DNA of 64,000 nt. Origin: Silurus meridionalis. Its lineage: Eukaryota > Chordata > Actinopteri > Siluriformes > Siluridae. Shown in pieces: positions 13,001-39,953 of this stretch. Position numbers and translations under genes: made by a program. Position 1 is the stretch's first letter. The number at the start of each line of letters is the position of its first letter. The notes below the pieces were generated by a model. The model saw only the letters and a program-made list of their open reading frames with translations. It was not told the origin of the DNA and made no database searches. Where the stretch lies: contig NC_060886.1 of NCBI RefSeq assembly GCF_014805685.1, positions 19,202,608 through 19,266,607 on the forward strand, read 5' to 3'.

Positions 13001-13446
13001 CCTCCCCACACTCTGCGTCCTACCAGACAGAGCCTCCTCTCCTACTGGAGGTGCCTCTCAGCGGATTACCAGGCGCTCCTCGCTCCTCCTGGAGCAACCT
13101 CGCCCTTTCCCTTACAGAACCAATGCAGTTTGGGAACCTTTTGACACAAGACACTCATCTCCTCTCCACCTCTCTGTCCACTCCTCCTTCCATCACACAT
13201 CCACCCTCTGCTCCCTCCTCCTCTCCTCCAAACTCCCCTCATGACCTTCTCAGCACTAGCCAGCCCAAACTGCAGCTCCCACAATTCAGTGCAGCCTTCG
13301 GTCATCAGCTTGCCTCTCACAGCGGCATCCCGAAAGATGTACAGCCCAGTCACAGTTCCACAGCTCCTCCTACGGGGTTCACGAGTGCAAGTGCCACTGC
13401 TGCCGGTGCCAACAGTGCCGCACCCACTTTCCAGCAGAGCAAGTGA
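7703..13446 (+). CDS. ino80d: INO80 complex subunit D, nine coding exons
   Basis: Accessory subunit of the nuclear INO80 chromatin-remodelling complex. Coding exons: 7703-7920, 8527-9287, 9468-9579, 9765-9989, 10148-10251, 10416-10549, 11181-11398, 12188-12345 and 12536-13446. They total 2841 nt (946 aa) with every phase matching; human INO80D is about 1027 aa. The start MYEGKHIHFSEVDNKPL matches the human start. Two cysteine/histidine zinc-binding blocks (residues 18-78 and 451-514) are joined by a proline-rich linker and an acidic run at about 330-345. A basic patch (about 536-557) precedes an acidic LPDDLQDFDLFEGKNG segment and a long Ser/Pro tail ending with the conserved SHSGIPKDVQPSHSS region. 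The linker and tail are shorter than in human. The fifth intron looks U12-type. Identity is very secure; a or b paralogue cannot be decided. Confidence 0.95.
9998..10081. repeat. TG microsatellite just inside ino80d intron 4
   Basis: An imperfect (TG)n tract with TATG interruptions begins only about 8 nt after the splice donor at 9990 and fills over half of the 158-bp intron 9990-10147. In the transcript it is a UG repeat. Confidence 0.95.
10148..10549 (+). CDS. ino80d: ino80d exons 5-6: second zinc-binding module
   Basis: The two exons encode a second Cys/His cluster: C451, C460, C471 and H474, then C487, C497, C511 and H514. It mirrors the spacing logic of the N-terminal module. The segment FADGQQCSVPVFDITHQTPL is nearly identical to human. 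The exon junction falls inside the H474 codon (C|AT), and the intron between them, 10252-10415, has minor-spliceosome signals. Confidence 0.9.
10252..10415 (+). other. ino80d: Probable U12-type intron of ino80d
   Basis: The 5' splice site reads GTATCCTTTT, a perfect match to the GT-AG U12 donor consensus. TTCCTTGAG at 10394-10402 resembles the U12 branch-point consensus TTCCTTRAC, with the candidate branch A at 10401, 14 nt before the end of the acceptor AG at 10415. That spacing is typical of the minor spliceosome. The intron is 164 bp. None of the other introns I delimited in this window has such a donor. Confidence 0.8.
12151..12187. repeat. TC/CTCG microsatellite serving as polypyrimidine tract
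   Basis: A (TC)n tract with CG interruptions ends at the acceptor CAG (12185-12187) of ino80d exon 8, so it is itself the polypyrimidine tract of intron 7. Confidence 0.9.
12536..13446 (+). CDS. ino80d: ino80d last coding exon, Ser/Pro-rich tail
   Basis: It encodes the 303 C-terminal residues, starting with the conserved KNGELLPTTEEAEEL segment. A low-complexity Ser/Pro/His region follows, with conserved islands such as the SDHVPSPYSDHISSPH block. It ends with TGA at 13444-13446. The tail is shorter than the human one, mostly through loss of low-complexity stretches. Confidence 0.9.
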
Positions 13447-15570
13447 ACAAGCAGATAAACACACCCACATCCTAGCATTTTTCAGGGGAGGCGGGGATTA
13501 CGATAACAATCTCTTTTGCCAAATTTGTGTTTCAGTAGGAGGCTTGGTTTTAACCCAGAACAACGGTCACTGTTACTGCCTCTCCCACATCATGAACTTT
13601 CTCACTGACCTCTCTGTCTTTCATTCAAGACTTCAAGCAGACAGCAGAAGTGTCTGTCTGTTTACGTGTGCACATTATTTATAAAAAAAAAAAAAAACAG
13701 TGAGGGTGTCAGAACATTGGGACTATCTGCCAAACAGCTTTTATCCAGAAGATTTTATTTTGCACTGTACATATTAAACCTTTTATGCAGACACTCAGAT
13801 TAAGCTTACTCAGTGGACCTATCCTGGGCTGTACATTTTCCTGTTCAGAGACCTCACAGGCACCTGAAGGTAAAAACCTGGTTACTCAAAGCAATAAAGC
13901 ACATCAGCATATTCAATCGTTACAGTATTCAAAACCATGTGTGAGTTGTGTACCTCATAGGAGCCAGACTCCCATGACCAATGGGTCTGTGGGGGGAAAA
14001 AAACAATTCTCTCATTAAAATCTGAGCAAGAACTCTTCTGCCTAATACAGAGCTTCTAGTTAGACTGTGTTATTCTCATTTACAGAACGTTAACATACAG
14101 AAAACAAAAAGCTTTTATGACGAATGGGGGAAAAAAAGCATAGATTTTTCACCAAATATAAGGATTCCTGTCTATGGTGCTTAAGTTTAAAATGGCTTGG
14201 TGAGGTTTCTCTTTAAAGCAGTCTTTTAATAGGGGCTAGACATGAGGACTGCATTGTCTTTAAATTATCTTTGCTGTGCTGGGACCTTTGGTGCAATTTC
14301 TACAGAGCAGGACTTTTCACACATTTCTGCTCAAATTTCCACAGTAAACCAGGTTTAAATTCCACACTCGACTGGCTGCACGGCCTGGAAACTGTGGCGA
14401 TATCACTCAGACTCCTTCCCCCTGAGAGGCAGCAGCCTTCACTTAATCATGGCCTGTTTTTAAATACAGTCATTTCTGGCAGTAAATCAATGGTTTTGGT
14501 AGGTTTTTAGACAGAATGACGATCACATATATTGTCATATGTAACATATTTATAGAGTAGTAATTGAATTCGAAAGTAATTGGGTTTTATTGGCGAGTTC
14601 ATCCGAGTGACAGTGAAACGACTACAAAATGATTATGAAAAATTAAAAGGAAAACATTGTTGGACATACCAGGTGGAGTTCTAGTTGTGTTCCTGTCACT
14701 AGTTTTAATGGCTATCAAAATTCTATTGATTGATATTTCTATTTGAATGAATGTTGTTTGTGATTTCTTGTCATTTCTTTTGGGCAAAAAAAGATGGTGG
14801 TGAACAGTATTTTTGATAGCTATTAAAATCCAGCTAGCAGTAACAGTGGAAAGTTTGGTGTTTGCATGAATACAACCACAAACGATTTCTTGTGAATTAA
14901 CGCGAAAGCTTGCGTCCAAAGAGAGAGCTTCATAGGAATGCTGGTGTGGTGATGGATTTATTTATTTATTTTTTAGTTTGAAATAAATAAAAATGAAACC
15001 ATGAAATTGAATTCGATTTTTAACCCACGAAGGATCAATGCTGTAGGATCAGTGATTTTCATCTTTTAATTTGTTCTTATAAATCAAAGGTTGCATGCAG
15101 GAATATTTACTTATTTCTTGATTCAGAAATGGTTATCAGAAATTTTTTAGTTTCCACACCATTGTGTCATATCCCTGCAGCTGTACTAACACCTGGATAT
15201 AAGTTGCATTGAGATTTACTGCACAGTCAACTTGTCAACCCTCTAAAGCAAGCCATCTTCAGGGCTCTGCTGGCACTTGAAATCGCTTAAAAGCTGAACA
15301 ATGGCTGACAAATTCCTATACTCAGTGAATGTACTGTATAACTGTTTTTAAATGATAGGATGAGCTAATAATCTAGTCACCTTTTGTTATTGGTATTGTT
15401 TAATGTCTAAGGTATTTTTTGTATACAAAAGTTTACATTTTTATGTATATTTTTCTTGTATAAAATATGTAATATGTGTATAAACATTGTATGTAATAAG
15501 TGTATATAGTGTGAGGAAATTTTGATCTGTTTTTTTGATGTATGAATAAAACTTGCTGTGCTGAATCTGT
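13447..15570 (+). other. ino80d: ino80d 3'UTR
   Basis: About 2.1 kb of non-coding sequence follows the stop codon. Candidate poly(A) signals are AATAAA at 13893-13898 (early) and at 15545-15550 (distal). The distal one is followed by GT-rich sequence and then by the oppositely oriented stk24 3' end, which fits a tail-to-tail arrangement. Confidence 0.65.
15545..15550 (+). terminator. ino80d: Distal poly(A) signal of ino80d
   Basis: Canonical AATAAA on the plus strand, about 2.1 kb past the ino80d stop. The cleavage site is expected near 15565-15575. Confidence 0.6.
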
Positions 15571-15754
15571 TCATGCTTATTAAAGCAAAGACACTGAAGT
15601 CGTCTGGCTCGTATCCAGGCCTGGACCAAATTTCGTTTTAGGCAAAGAGATGGACCAATGAACCGATGTAATGCATATTCTTATGAGGAGTAAATAGAAA
15701 CTTCTCTTCTACTGGATGGAAACTGAAGTATTTTGCACAGAACAAAACAATCAA

Positions 15755-18700
15755 ATCAAACTATCATTGTTTTATTTTTCTTAAAATCACTTGAAAGCTT
15801 GCAAGGAATTCAGTACCTTGATATCTGATGACAAAAGCAAGAATTATTTACAAGACTATACACTCAGCAATGTTACAGAAAATTACATTGTTTGAAAATC
15901 AGTTAGATAGCATATGGTGTAATCATTCGAGAGATAATACTGCACTTTACACTTATAAAAATATTGAATTCTGTTCCATAGAATATATCTGTGCTGAGAA
16001 ACCTGACAGCCTAATTTATTGCCATACTCAAGAAAGTTCAGTCGCAAAGATAAAACAAGACAAACCGTGATCTCATTTAAAATTACAGCTTACACACAGG
16101 GACACATTCAGGTGCAAATATCAATAGTATGACAGGAAGAAAAAAAAAAAAGTCTAAAAGGGCAAATAAGAGAGAGAGGAAAAAAAAGGGAAGCACTTTG
16201 TGGTAAACAGAGGCTGAGCAACAGGACAGAGTCTAAATGTGGGTGCAGAGTTCTGCCTCGATTAAAATGCCATCTATGGGTTTTGCAGACAGACAGAACG
16301 ACAAACTTAACAAGCAATGATTTGAACAGCTTCACTTGTCGAACGTTTCAGTTTCTTTCAGCAATTGTTTTCGATAAGGTTCATTGCCTCATTATTACCT
16401 AGTCTTAAGAACATGCTCTTCAGTTTTAAACTCCAACTTCAGCTTTAATTCCAAACTAGTCTTAAGTTGAGGATCGACTCTACATCTGTAGCCTTTTTAT
16501 GCCATATTATAAGCATATTATATATTATAACCAAGACAAAGCAAAAGTTACTTTCCACCTGACGACATGAAAAATCATCACTCCTCGTGGTTCTCTGTGC
16601 TTTTACTGGTCTCATGGTCAGTGTCATTGTTTTGTTCTCCATCTCGTTCTAAACCCCAGTGCCATTTTTACTCGGGGGTTACAGCGGGGTATAAGAAACG
16701 CACATTTTTGATTGAACTGTTGAAAAAAGTTGCAGTCTTGAAGAACAACTGTTTTTGGAGCACAATGTGCAATTGAAGAAAAAAAAAGCACAAAAATTCT
16801 AATTGTAGTAGTGTTAGCGCAAAGAATTGAAACAGTTGGATTTTAGAATTTCAAACACTTTCTACACACATGCATATGCGTCATGCTTGTGATAGCATCC
16901 ACGTCCCCTAACGTATTAGAAAATAAAATCTATCTAGAATCGCCTTACGCTCAGATTCCCATGCTGTTTTTAAGCGATAGCTTTTAATCACTGGATTTAC
17001 ATGTTTAAAAAACGGGTGAATAAATGCATCAATGCCCTGTCTGAGGGGTAACATTAGGGTTAAGAGGGTTAGCTCAAGTGCAGATCTACCACAACATTCG
17101 TTGATGCTAGCTTTTCATTACGGACGCTACATGTACGTGAGCAACGAACAGATCGAGTTGTGCATGAACGCGCTAGACTTCGTGGAGGTCGTGGACGGTG
17201 CTCACATTAGCAGTCCTGTATGCATGGAGGTGAAATGCACTGTACAAGTCTCATGCTTATGTCTTATGGCTAATTCGCGTATCATAAGAAGGCAGTTATC
17301 TAAGTGCAATTCAAGCTGTCGGTAGACGCGTACCGTTTCGATTTCCAGGAAGACGTGAGGATTTATCGGTATATGACGTGTTTTCAGCAAATCAAATATA
17401 CTAGAATTTAGTGAAATAGCGTGGCGCTGTTAAAGGAACAAAATCAAGAGTACAGCATTATTTGTTTCATGACTGAAATGATCAGGGGGAAAAATATGGG
17501 CTTGGAACTTAATACATTTTCTAAGTGCTGGACTCAAAAACTGACAGTAAATGGAAACAGTGGAGAAGCACAAATGGCACTGTGAAGGAACAGGAAAACA
17601 AAGATGTGTGAAAACGAGTCGAATGGCAGCATTTAGTTCAAAACATGAAAAAGATTTAATCAAATGATAAAAAAAAAAAAAAAAAAAAGAAGCAAACTAA
17701 AAGACAAGGCAATCTCAGTGATGGCCGGTTTACATATATACCTTCATGAACAGTATCTACAGGAGCAGTTGGCCATTTTTAACACAGTGTTTTCATTAGC
17801 GTACCTCCAGGACATGTCTGTAAGCCTATGTACACACACATTTACACACCCAGCTGAGCACGCTCAGTCTGCCTCTCAGAAGACTCCAGTTACTGAGAGC
17901 AGAATACCTGAGTTTAAAAAAAATAATAAAAAAAAAAAAGAAGAAAGGAAAAAAGAAAGAAACTAAAATTACCCACAGGAGAGAAATAATTCAGATCACA
18001 AGGTTCACTGCTGGGACAGCACTTATTCGAGCGCACACGCACGCGCACACACACACCTCAAAGGTCTCAAATACTGCACATGCACATTCAATAACTGGTT
18101 TGCACCAAATATCCAAATTCGAATGAACCCGACTGCCTACTTTACAGAACTGTATTGAATGCACCATAATGTAAAATTCACACTGGCGTAGGAACGAGTG
18201 TAAAACAGGATATCGCCTCAAAACTGACCAGCTGATAACGACTGAACAAAAGAAACAATATTAAAAATAATAATAATAATAATAAAATACTCATGTACCG
18301 TTACTATAAAATAACCACTCCTTGCATTTCAACTACATTCTGACTTGCACGCTCTACTGAAATGTTAACTAGCCATCTGGTTCAGCTAGATGCAGAAAGG
18401 GATTAATGATATCAGTGCGGATTTAACGACGCGAGAGTCGATTACGTTGCGACTGAATCTGCACTCACTAGACGCTTCAGAATAAAATGGTGTCATTACG
18501 ATGCATTTTGCTTTATACATGCAGTTTGGAAGGAACCTGCACACGCTGGTGCAACCACCAGCTGCTCTGCCCCTGTGTGTGCTGAATAAGGTGCACTGCT
18601 CTCAGAAGGGTGAGTCTGAGTCCAGGCAGACCTTCACAACACTACCCATGCACCGGATATGTGAACCACCAAATTTTGTTGAGGGGGACAAAAAAAAGTG

Positions 18701-18803
18701 TGCCAGGTACAGAGTGAGTAAGTGGGTGAGTGAGTGTGTGTGTGTGCATAAAGAGAGAGAATCTGCACAAAGGGGCGGAGAGCGGAGAATCCACAGCAAG
18801 CAG
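15755..18803 (-). other. stk24: stk24 3'UTR
   Basis: About 3 kb on the minus strand between the stk24 stop codon (18804-18806) and the candidate poly(A) signal near 15771. It contains A/T homopolymers (17668-17688, 17918-17940) but no supportable gene. Open frames here, such as 17032-17325 on the plus strand, match no protein I recognise. Confidence 0.55.
15771..15776 (-). terminator. stk24: Poly(A) signal of stk24
   Basis: TTTATT on the plus strand reads AATAAA on the stk24 strand. It is the last strong signal before the convergent ino80d 3' end. Confidence 0.5.
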
Positions 18804-33478
<14,675 letters not shown>

Positions 33479-34250
33479 GGCTTTTGTCTCTTGGCCAAAA
33501 CAAAAGGAAAAGGAATAAGAATAAAAAGATCCAAGCAGACGTGACCACCACTGTGGTTTCTATCTTAGCTTGCTGGGTTTATCATAACACTAAAACCTAA
33601 TCAAACATCCAACCAGGTCCATTCAGCCAAAACCGTCCCCAGTCCAAGTTGACGTGTGTTCGGAGGACGGCTAGCGAGCTTAGCTAAATCGCCACTGTTT
33701 TTAGTCCCGAAAAGAAATATATTGCAGTAAGAAAGATGGATCGTAGTTTAATAACACGATGACTCCGGGGATGTGCGATTCGGTTTGCTAGCATTCGAGC
33801 TACGGTCGATAGAGAAATTACACCTCGGCCACTCCGACATCCATAACGCCGCTCCTCAGTGGTCCTTCAGTGAATAAAACAACGCCAGACTCGAGCAGCA
33901 GCGCTGAGATGATTGAGTGCGATAAACCGCCAGAGTCACTGGACCGGAGAGGATTATGTTATTTTTTTGCCAACTGCCGCACAAGTTCTGTGGATGGACA
34001 GCAGGCTAGTTAGCTAACTTTCAACTTCCGCCTCGAATAGCTGCCAATATTACACAGATCCTTTGAATGTCCGAAATCCGGAAGACAGCGAATGATGCGT
34101 TTGCGTCTACATTTAAAACGGCTTAAAAACCTTTCAAATGCAAAATGCCACCAAATACACTAAACCGATCTCTTCCTCCTCATTTTTCGCCGTAGCCTTC
34201 CGCCATATTGAAACCTCTGATTATATCAAGGCGGAGTCAAACGAGTCGCC

Positions 34251-34737
34251 ACGACCAATCGCTCTTTCGTCATAAGTTTTTTTTTAACCACGCCCCCTGA
34301 CAAACGGGCACAAAATTGCCTGACGACCGGTCTATTGGCTGAATCCCCAATCGGCTTTTGGATGCTTATGTAAGCGCACTATATCAGTTAGAGAACAGCA
34401 GCTTTCACAACCTATGAAGTGCACTAGGTGTAGAACAATGTGCTATTTGAAACGCACCCACGGCCCGCGCTGACTAAATGGAAGCTGACTCTTTGGCGCA
34501 TGCGCGTGGCTTTAAAGGAGGCTTGGCTTGAGCTCTTCAGAACAGAAGTGGTTTGTGGTTTGTTGCTGATGTGCAGGATAAAAAAAGCTTTATACACTAA
34601 TACCTTTAGTGGGTACGTTAATATATATATTGTAGAGGCGCGTTTGCTAATTGTGAATTTGTAGCTTAGTGTTATGTTTATCATGTTTATAAAACATGTC
34701 TAACTACAGTCATGTATGAACTTGGCTGTCAAGTATA
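34251..34737. other. Intergenic DNA upstream of stk24
   Basis: No gene seen. A small plus-strand frame at 34440-34664 has no match I recognise and most likely is chance. Confidence 0.4.
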
Positions 34738-34985
34738 AACAGTATCTCACAAAAATGAGTACACCCCCCTCACATTTCAGCAAATATTTTATTATATAAT
34801 CTAAAGAGACAATACTATAGAAATTAAACTTGTGAATGTGAAGCTTGTACAGCAGTACAGATTTACTGTCCTCTGAAAATAACTAAACATACAGCTATTA
34901 TTATCTAAACAGCTGGCAACAAAAGTGAGTACACCCTAAGTAAACATGTCAAAACTATCCAGAGTGTCAATCATTTGTGTGAGCA
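34738..34985 (+). mobile_element. Solo terminal repeat of a Tc1-like element
   Basis: The blocks tctcacaaaaatgagtacac and caacaaaagtgagtacaccc match the long terminal inverted repeat of a very common fish Tc1-like family. Only one end is present; the transposase part is absent, so it is a solo end or MITE-like deletion product. Confidence 0.8.
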
Positions 34986-34994
34986 CCATTGTTA

Positions 34995-35575
34995 TTTACA
35001 GTGGGGGAAATAATAATTTTATACCCTGCTGAGTTTCCCCTTACAAAAGAAATGAACAGTCTATAATAATAAAAAATTAAAGTAAGGTTCTCAGTTCAGG
35101 AGCTGTCAAAGGATGTGATGGGTGTCTTTAGTACCTTCCTAACGGGAGAGGACAAATTTGGGTCTGTGGAAGTCAGAATTCTTGTTAATTTGGTATAGGA
35201 TTCACTCTATATTTGATAGATTTCACTCGATCAAATACAAATTAATGTATAACCTTTCTTTCTTTTTATGGATTTTTTTTTTTATCTTTGGACATACTTA
35301 GCCACTCCATCATCTTTACCTTCAGCAAGGCAGTTGTCATCTTGGTGGTCTGTTTGGGGTTGTTTTTATGTTGGAAAACTGCTGTTCTGACCAGTTTCTA
35401 TAGGGAGGGCATAATTTTCTGCTTCAGAATGTCACAGTACATGCTGGAATCCTTCTTTCCTTGAATAAACTGCAGCACTCATGCAGCACCACTCATGCAG
35501 CCAGCAGCACTCATGCAGCCTCAGACCATGATGCTACCACCACCATGCATGACTGTAGGCATGTACATTTTTTTG
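34995..35575 (-). mobile_element. Second Tc1-like relic, transposase on minus strand
   Basis: It starts with a gtgggggaaataataatttt end typical of another fish Tc1-like family. Near its right end, catgatgctaccaccaccat reads as the complement of the conserved GGG-S-I/V-M transposase motif. Inside, a local tandem triplication of a cactcatgcagc unit lies at about 35473-35520. Frames are broken. Confidence 0.7.
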
Positions 35576-35585
35576 TACACACACA

Positions 35586-35910
35586 CACAGTGGTCCCCTG
35601 GAACTCATGGGGGTTACGTTCTAAGACCCCCTGCAAGTTTAGAAAATCTGTGAATTTTGGATGCACCCTCGCAGCCCCTATGGTACCTTAGTGAATTCAT
35701 CTAGACATTATGTCACTTTAATACAATAATGGGTTTTTACATGTTTTTTATGACATTTTAGTGAAAACATAGTTTAAAATGTTATTCCTAATGTTCCTGA
35801 ATTTTAAGATAATTAGCAACGTGCTGTTATTTGTGTTCTAAATGAGAACCCGCAAATTTTCTGAGCTGCGAGTTCCGAACCCACAAATTACCGGGGGTTG
35901 ACTGTATTTC
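35586..35910. mobile_element. Mariner/Tigger-like MITE
   Basis: The ends acagtggtcccctggaactc and accgggggttgactgta form imperfect terminal inverted repeats of about 20 bp, with TA at the right edge. The interior is AT-rich and non-coding, as in short non-autonomous mariner/Tigger derivatives. Confidence 0.6.
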
Positions 35911-36460
35911 ATATAAATTTTGAATCTATAGTGCTAGCCAAATCCTGGTTAGTGGCTAACACTAGCATTATTTAACATGTTATGTCCAGCTCAAGAATTT
36001 CTCTTATTAATATTGATTATAAAAAAATTATATTAAATGTAACACAAACTTACATATACATCTGTATTACCCAAATAGGGTTTAACAAAAGTAAACTGTT
36101 TAATTACACATTTATTTATTCTATTTCCTTTTATATTCTATTTATTTACTTCTATTTCATAAATGTAATTTGTGGCAATTTAATTGACTACTCAATTTAA
36201 TCAATATAATAAAAAGTGTATTGCATTGATTCAATTTATTTTATTTTTATTAAATTTTAAATATTATTTTATATATTATTTACCTAAGCGTGTATTTGAA
36301 TTAAAATTGTTTTATAAATGTAAACTGTTTAAATGTTGATGATCACAATAAAAAAACTGCGTAATAAATAACGACAATTTTATGTTTTGCATTTCAAACT
36401 ATGAGATTTCTTTTGTAATGAAATATCTCCAGCAAAGTAATGTTTTCACTCATAATTTAT
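35911..36460 (-). other. slc15a1: AT-rich DNA with slc15a1 3'UTR
   Basis: Very AT-rich. On the minus strand AATAAA occurs at 36461-36456, overlapping the slc15a1 stop codon, and again at 36240-36235. The 3'UTR probably ends within this stretch, most likely after the 36235 signal. Confidence 0.45.
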
Positions 36461-39400
36461 TTAAATTTTTGTCATTTTGGGTTCATTGTTCTGGTTTTGC
36501 AGATCCTTTTGTGCTTCCATCTCTATAGCTTTTCTTTCTTCCCTTTCTTTTTCACAGGGTTCCAGCTCTTTGTTTTGCTGGAACTGGGCCTCAATTTCAG
36601 CAGGGTCGATGTAGGTGTAGAAATAAGCCATGATCGAAAAGATTACACACACTGCTACTAACAGAGATGCAAACAGCACATACTCTGCCCACTGAAAAGC
36701 AACACATAAAAAACACACTTATGTCAAATACATTACAAGTAATAAACCAAATTATAAATCCTAACTTAGAATAAATATAAAATATGAATTGAATATTAAA
36801 TATTTCATAGTTTACTGCACATTACTGCATTTATTTTACTGGATACAACACCTTGTCAGGAAGCTTTGCTAGCTCTGCCACAATCAGCACAATGAAGTTG
36901 CCCACTGCCACAGTGAAGAGCCAGCCAGCCTGCAGTACTGCCTTCATGTTGCTAGGAGCCTGCAGAGTGAGGGAACGCTTCAGCATATACCCCATAATGT
37001 TTTTTTACAACCAGATGAAGCTACAGCTACTTTGTGACTTTGTAATGGTACAGAAGAAAACCTGAAGGTCTTCATTTGAATGTTTTTTGTTTAGACACCT
37101 ACAGTATATTTTGTGAATACTTTGATTTATCCAGACTATTATTTAAAAACAAGAATAATAATTTGTGATAGTACCTGTGAGTACGAGAATTCCAGGCCGG
37201 TGACGGAAAACACCACTTCACCTGCAGTGATGAGGAAATACTGAGGGATCTGAAGAGCCATGTGCACAGAATTGGGCTGAATATCTTCCACTGTCACTAC
37301 AGAGCCACCACACTACACACAGACCAAAAATACACAAGTTATTTTACATAAGCCTGGTAATATTTGGCACAAGTAATGTTTATAAATAATATGCATTTTT
37401 TTTACTGTTTAAAGAACAAAGTGTTTCACAACCGGCTTTAATCAAGGATTTTCTTTTTGCACATTTTGCCATCAGAACATTTGTTTACACAACAACCTAT
37501 TTAAAGCTCAGACCCCAGCAGTGTAACAGACCCCAGCAGTGTAATAATTCACAGGGCTGTGAATGATTGAAAATGTAATTCAAAACATTCGGTTTCAAGA
37601 ACAGAACTGTACTAAAATACCAGTAGTGTATGGAAAAAGGAAAGTAACAAGGAGAAGGAAATACATTTTTAAACTATTTCCTAGACCTACTTGTGACAGT
37701 CAAGTGTTTGGCATCACTAGAATAAATGCATTCATATACACATTTATATGAGTTCCTATATTCCCCTGATTTTGATGTTTTATATGAACATTAATGAAAG
37801 CTCTTGACATCTCAAAAGAAGCTTTTGACATGTATATCTGCATGATCTGCAACATGAACTGCATTGTTATGATATGAACTCTGTAGTCTGATTAAAGTTT
37901 TTTTGTGGACTGCTTTAGAAGGGTCTGTGTTTATTATTGTGTTCACATATGCATAAATGATGAGTCACTCATCTAAAACCACTTGAAGTAATAAGTAGAC
38001 CAAATGTGTACAGGGTGTCAAATATATAAATAAACCAAATGTGCACAGGGAGTACACTTCAGAATCATTTAAGCATAAGAAACATGATAACATACATTTA
38101 CAGTCCAGTTCAGTGTGCTGGGGATAAGGAAGGTGTAAGCTCCTCCAAACCCAAACTGTGTAGAGAACTGACAAGACTGTGCACCGTCAGTGATGGTGAA
38201 CGTCCGCCTGATGGGAAAAAATACCCAACATGAGATTTCCTCTACCAATAACATTTATATTTCTATATAGATTTTCCAACATCAGAAAATTGAACAGATG
38301 AACTTACGACCCCTGTGAAAACAGTGCGTTTTGTGAAACAGCAGATGGTTTAATGAATCCAACATTTGAAACATTCAGTCCTGTACTCCCACCATTTACA
38401 AATCTGTTAAAAAAGAAAAGTAAAAAATAAAAAATGCACAGAACACAATACATAAAAAATAAAATAGTATTGTATCATGTAGGTAATGGCCTTATGGATA
38501 TAAAAAGGTTATGAATAAGCTGAAGTAATTAAAAACTTCAATAACCTGACTGCATTGTTGCCTTGCTCTGGTTTCGAGATTAGATCTTGTGTCTGGGAGA
38601 GTAAAAGAGAGAGGGGGAATTCATTATTTGTTAGATTCACCCACCAACCATATGCATAAGTAAGTAAATGTTTTGATTTTAATAGCAATGCATATGAAAG
38701 AAATGTCATTATGATAGTAATAATGCTCTTTTAATAGGCTATTTATCTTTATATTTATCGACTGATGTGGATTTTACCGATACCAATCGCTAAGTTGGAT
38801 CGTACTTGTTGAAAACCAATTAATCAACCGATAGTTAACAAACACTCCATAAAATAGTACTTAACTTAATAAAAAAAACATACTGATTCATTAAAATATG
38901 CTAAAGGAAATACATATAAATATATATTAATTAATAAATATAATTATATAATTAATAAATTATAAATAATAAATATATTAAGTGTAAAAACAAACAACAT
39001 GTGGCATCAGCGATTCGCCTCTAGAGGCCGCTCTCGTAAGGACAGCGGACAGGAAGACAGAAAAACTATCGCAATGGATTTTTGCATAGGTGCTTCGACC
39101 TTTATTAATAACTAAGATACATTTTTGTTTGAAAGCTTACCTTTATTATCAAAACCAGATATGATAGGAGTAAAAAATATATATTTAAAATGACATTTTC
39201 ACAATATGTCTCTGGCATTGTTCAGAGGGCCTGGGTGGGCCATAGTTTGGGGATCCCTGATTTAGGGATCTCATGAATAAAAGTAAAACAATTATTTAAT
39301 TATTACCAAATACATGGAATCAGGATCAGAGGGGATGATGAGGGTCTGACGTTCTCCCAAAGCAAGGGTGAAGGCTTTAGTAATCACAGGATTTGTGTTC

Positions 39401-39890
39401 AAAGAGACTGTAATGTTTGTATTATCAAATGTCATGTAGTCCTCCGAGGCCTGTAGTGGCATAAAGAAGAGTGTCAGTTTGTTTTTCATACTATATGGCC
39501 AAAAGTATTTGGGCTACAATTTCCCCTTACTGAAACTAAGACTAGCACTGTTACATCATTGCAATGCCAATGTGTACAAAATGTGAGGTCCATGCAGACA
39601 TGGCTGAAGTGAAAGAACTCAAGTAACCTGCACAGAGCCCTGTCCCCAATTTTAATGAGCACATCTGAGATGAATTGGAACACGTAGCACTATGTCTCCT
39701 TGCATGACATCAATGCCGAACCTCATTGAATGGACAAATTTATATAGCCAGACTCAAATTTCTAATAGAAATCCCTACCCTAAGACTGGAAGCTAAAAAT
39801 GATTCTGCAATGCTCATGGTTTTGGAAAGCACACTTATGCTTTTGATGGTTGGGTGTCCACATACCTTTTACCATATACTATATTGTATA

Positions 39891-39953
<63 letters not shown>

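Noticed and set aside
17032..17325. Plus-strand open frame of 97 codons in the stk24 3'UTR
   Set aside because: No recognisable homology, no splice context, and opposite to the stk24 transcript.
17826..17907. Alternative last exon of stk24 (in-phase YSALSNWSLL... after an excellent polypyrimidine tract)
   Set aside because: The exon at 18834-18804 gives the human-like SSH terminus and the expected protein length. The 17.9-kb candidate ends in a microsatellite-derived peptide. It could be a rare isoform but is not preferred.
34440..34664. Small divergent gene near the stk24 promoter
   Set aside because: Only 74 codons, no homology I can recall, no splice or conservation evidence.
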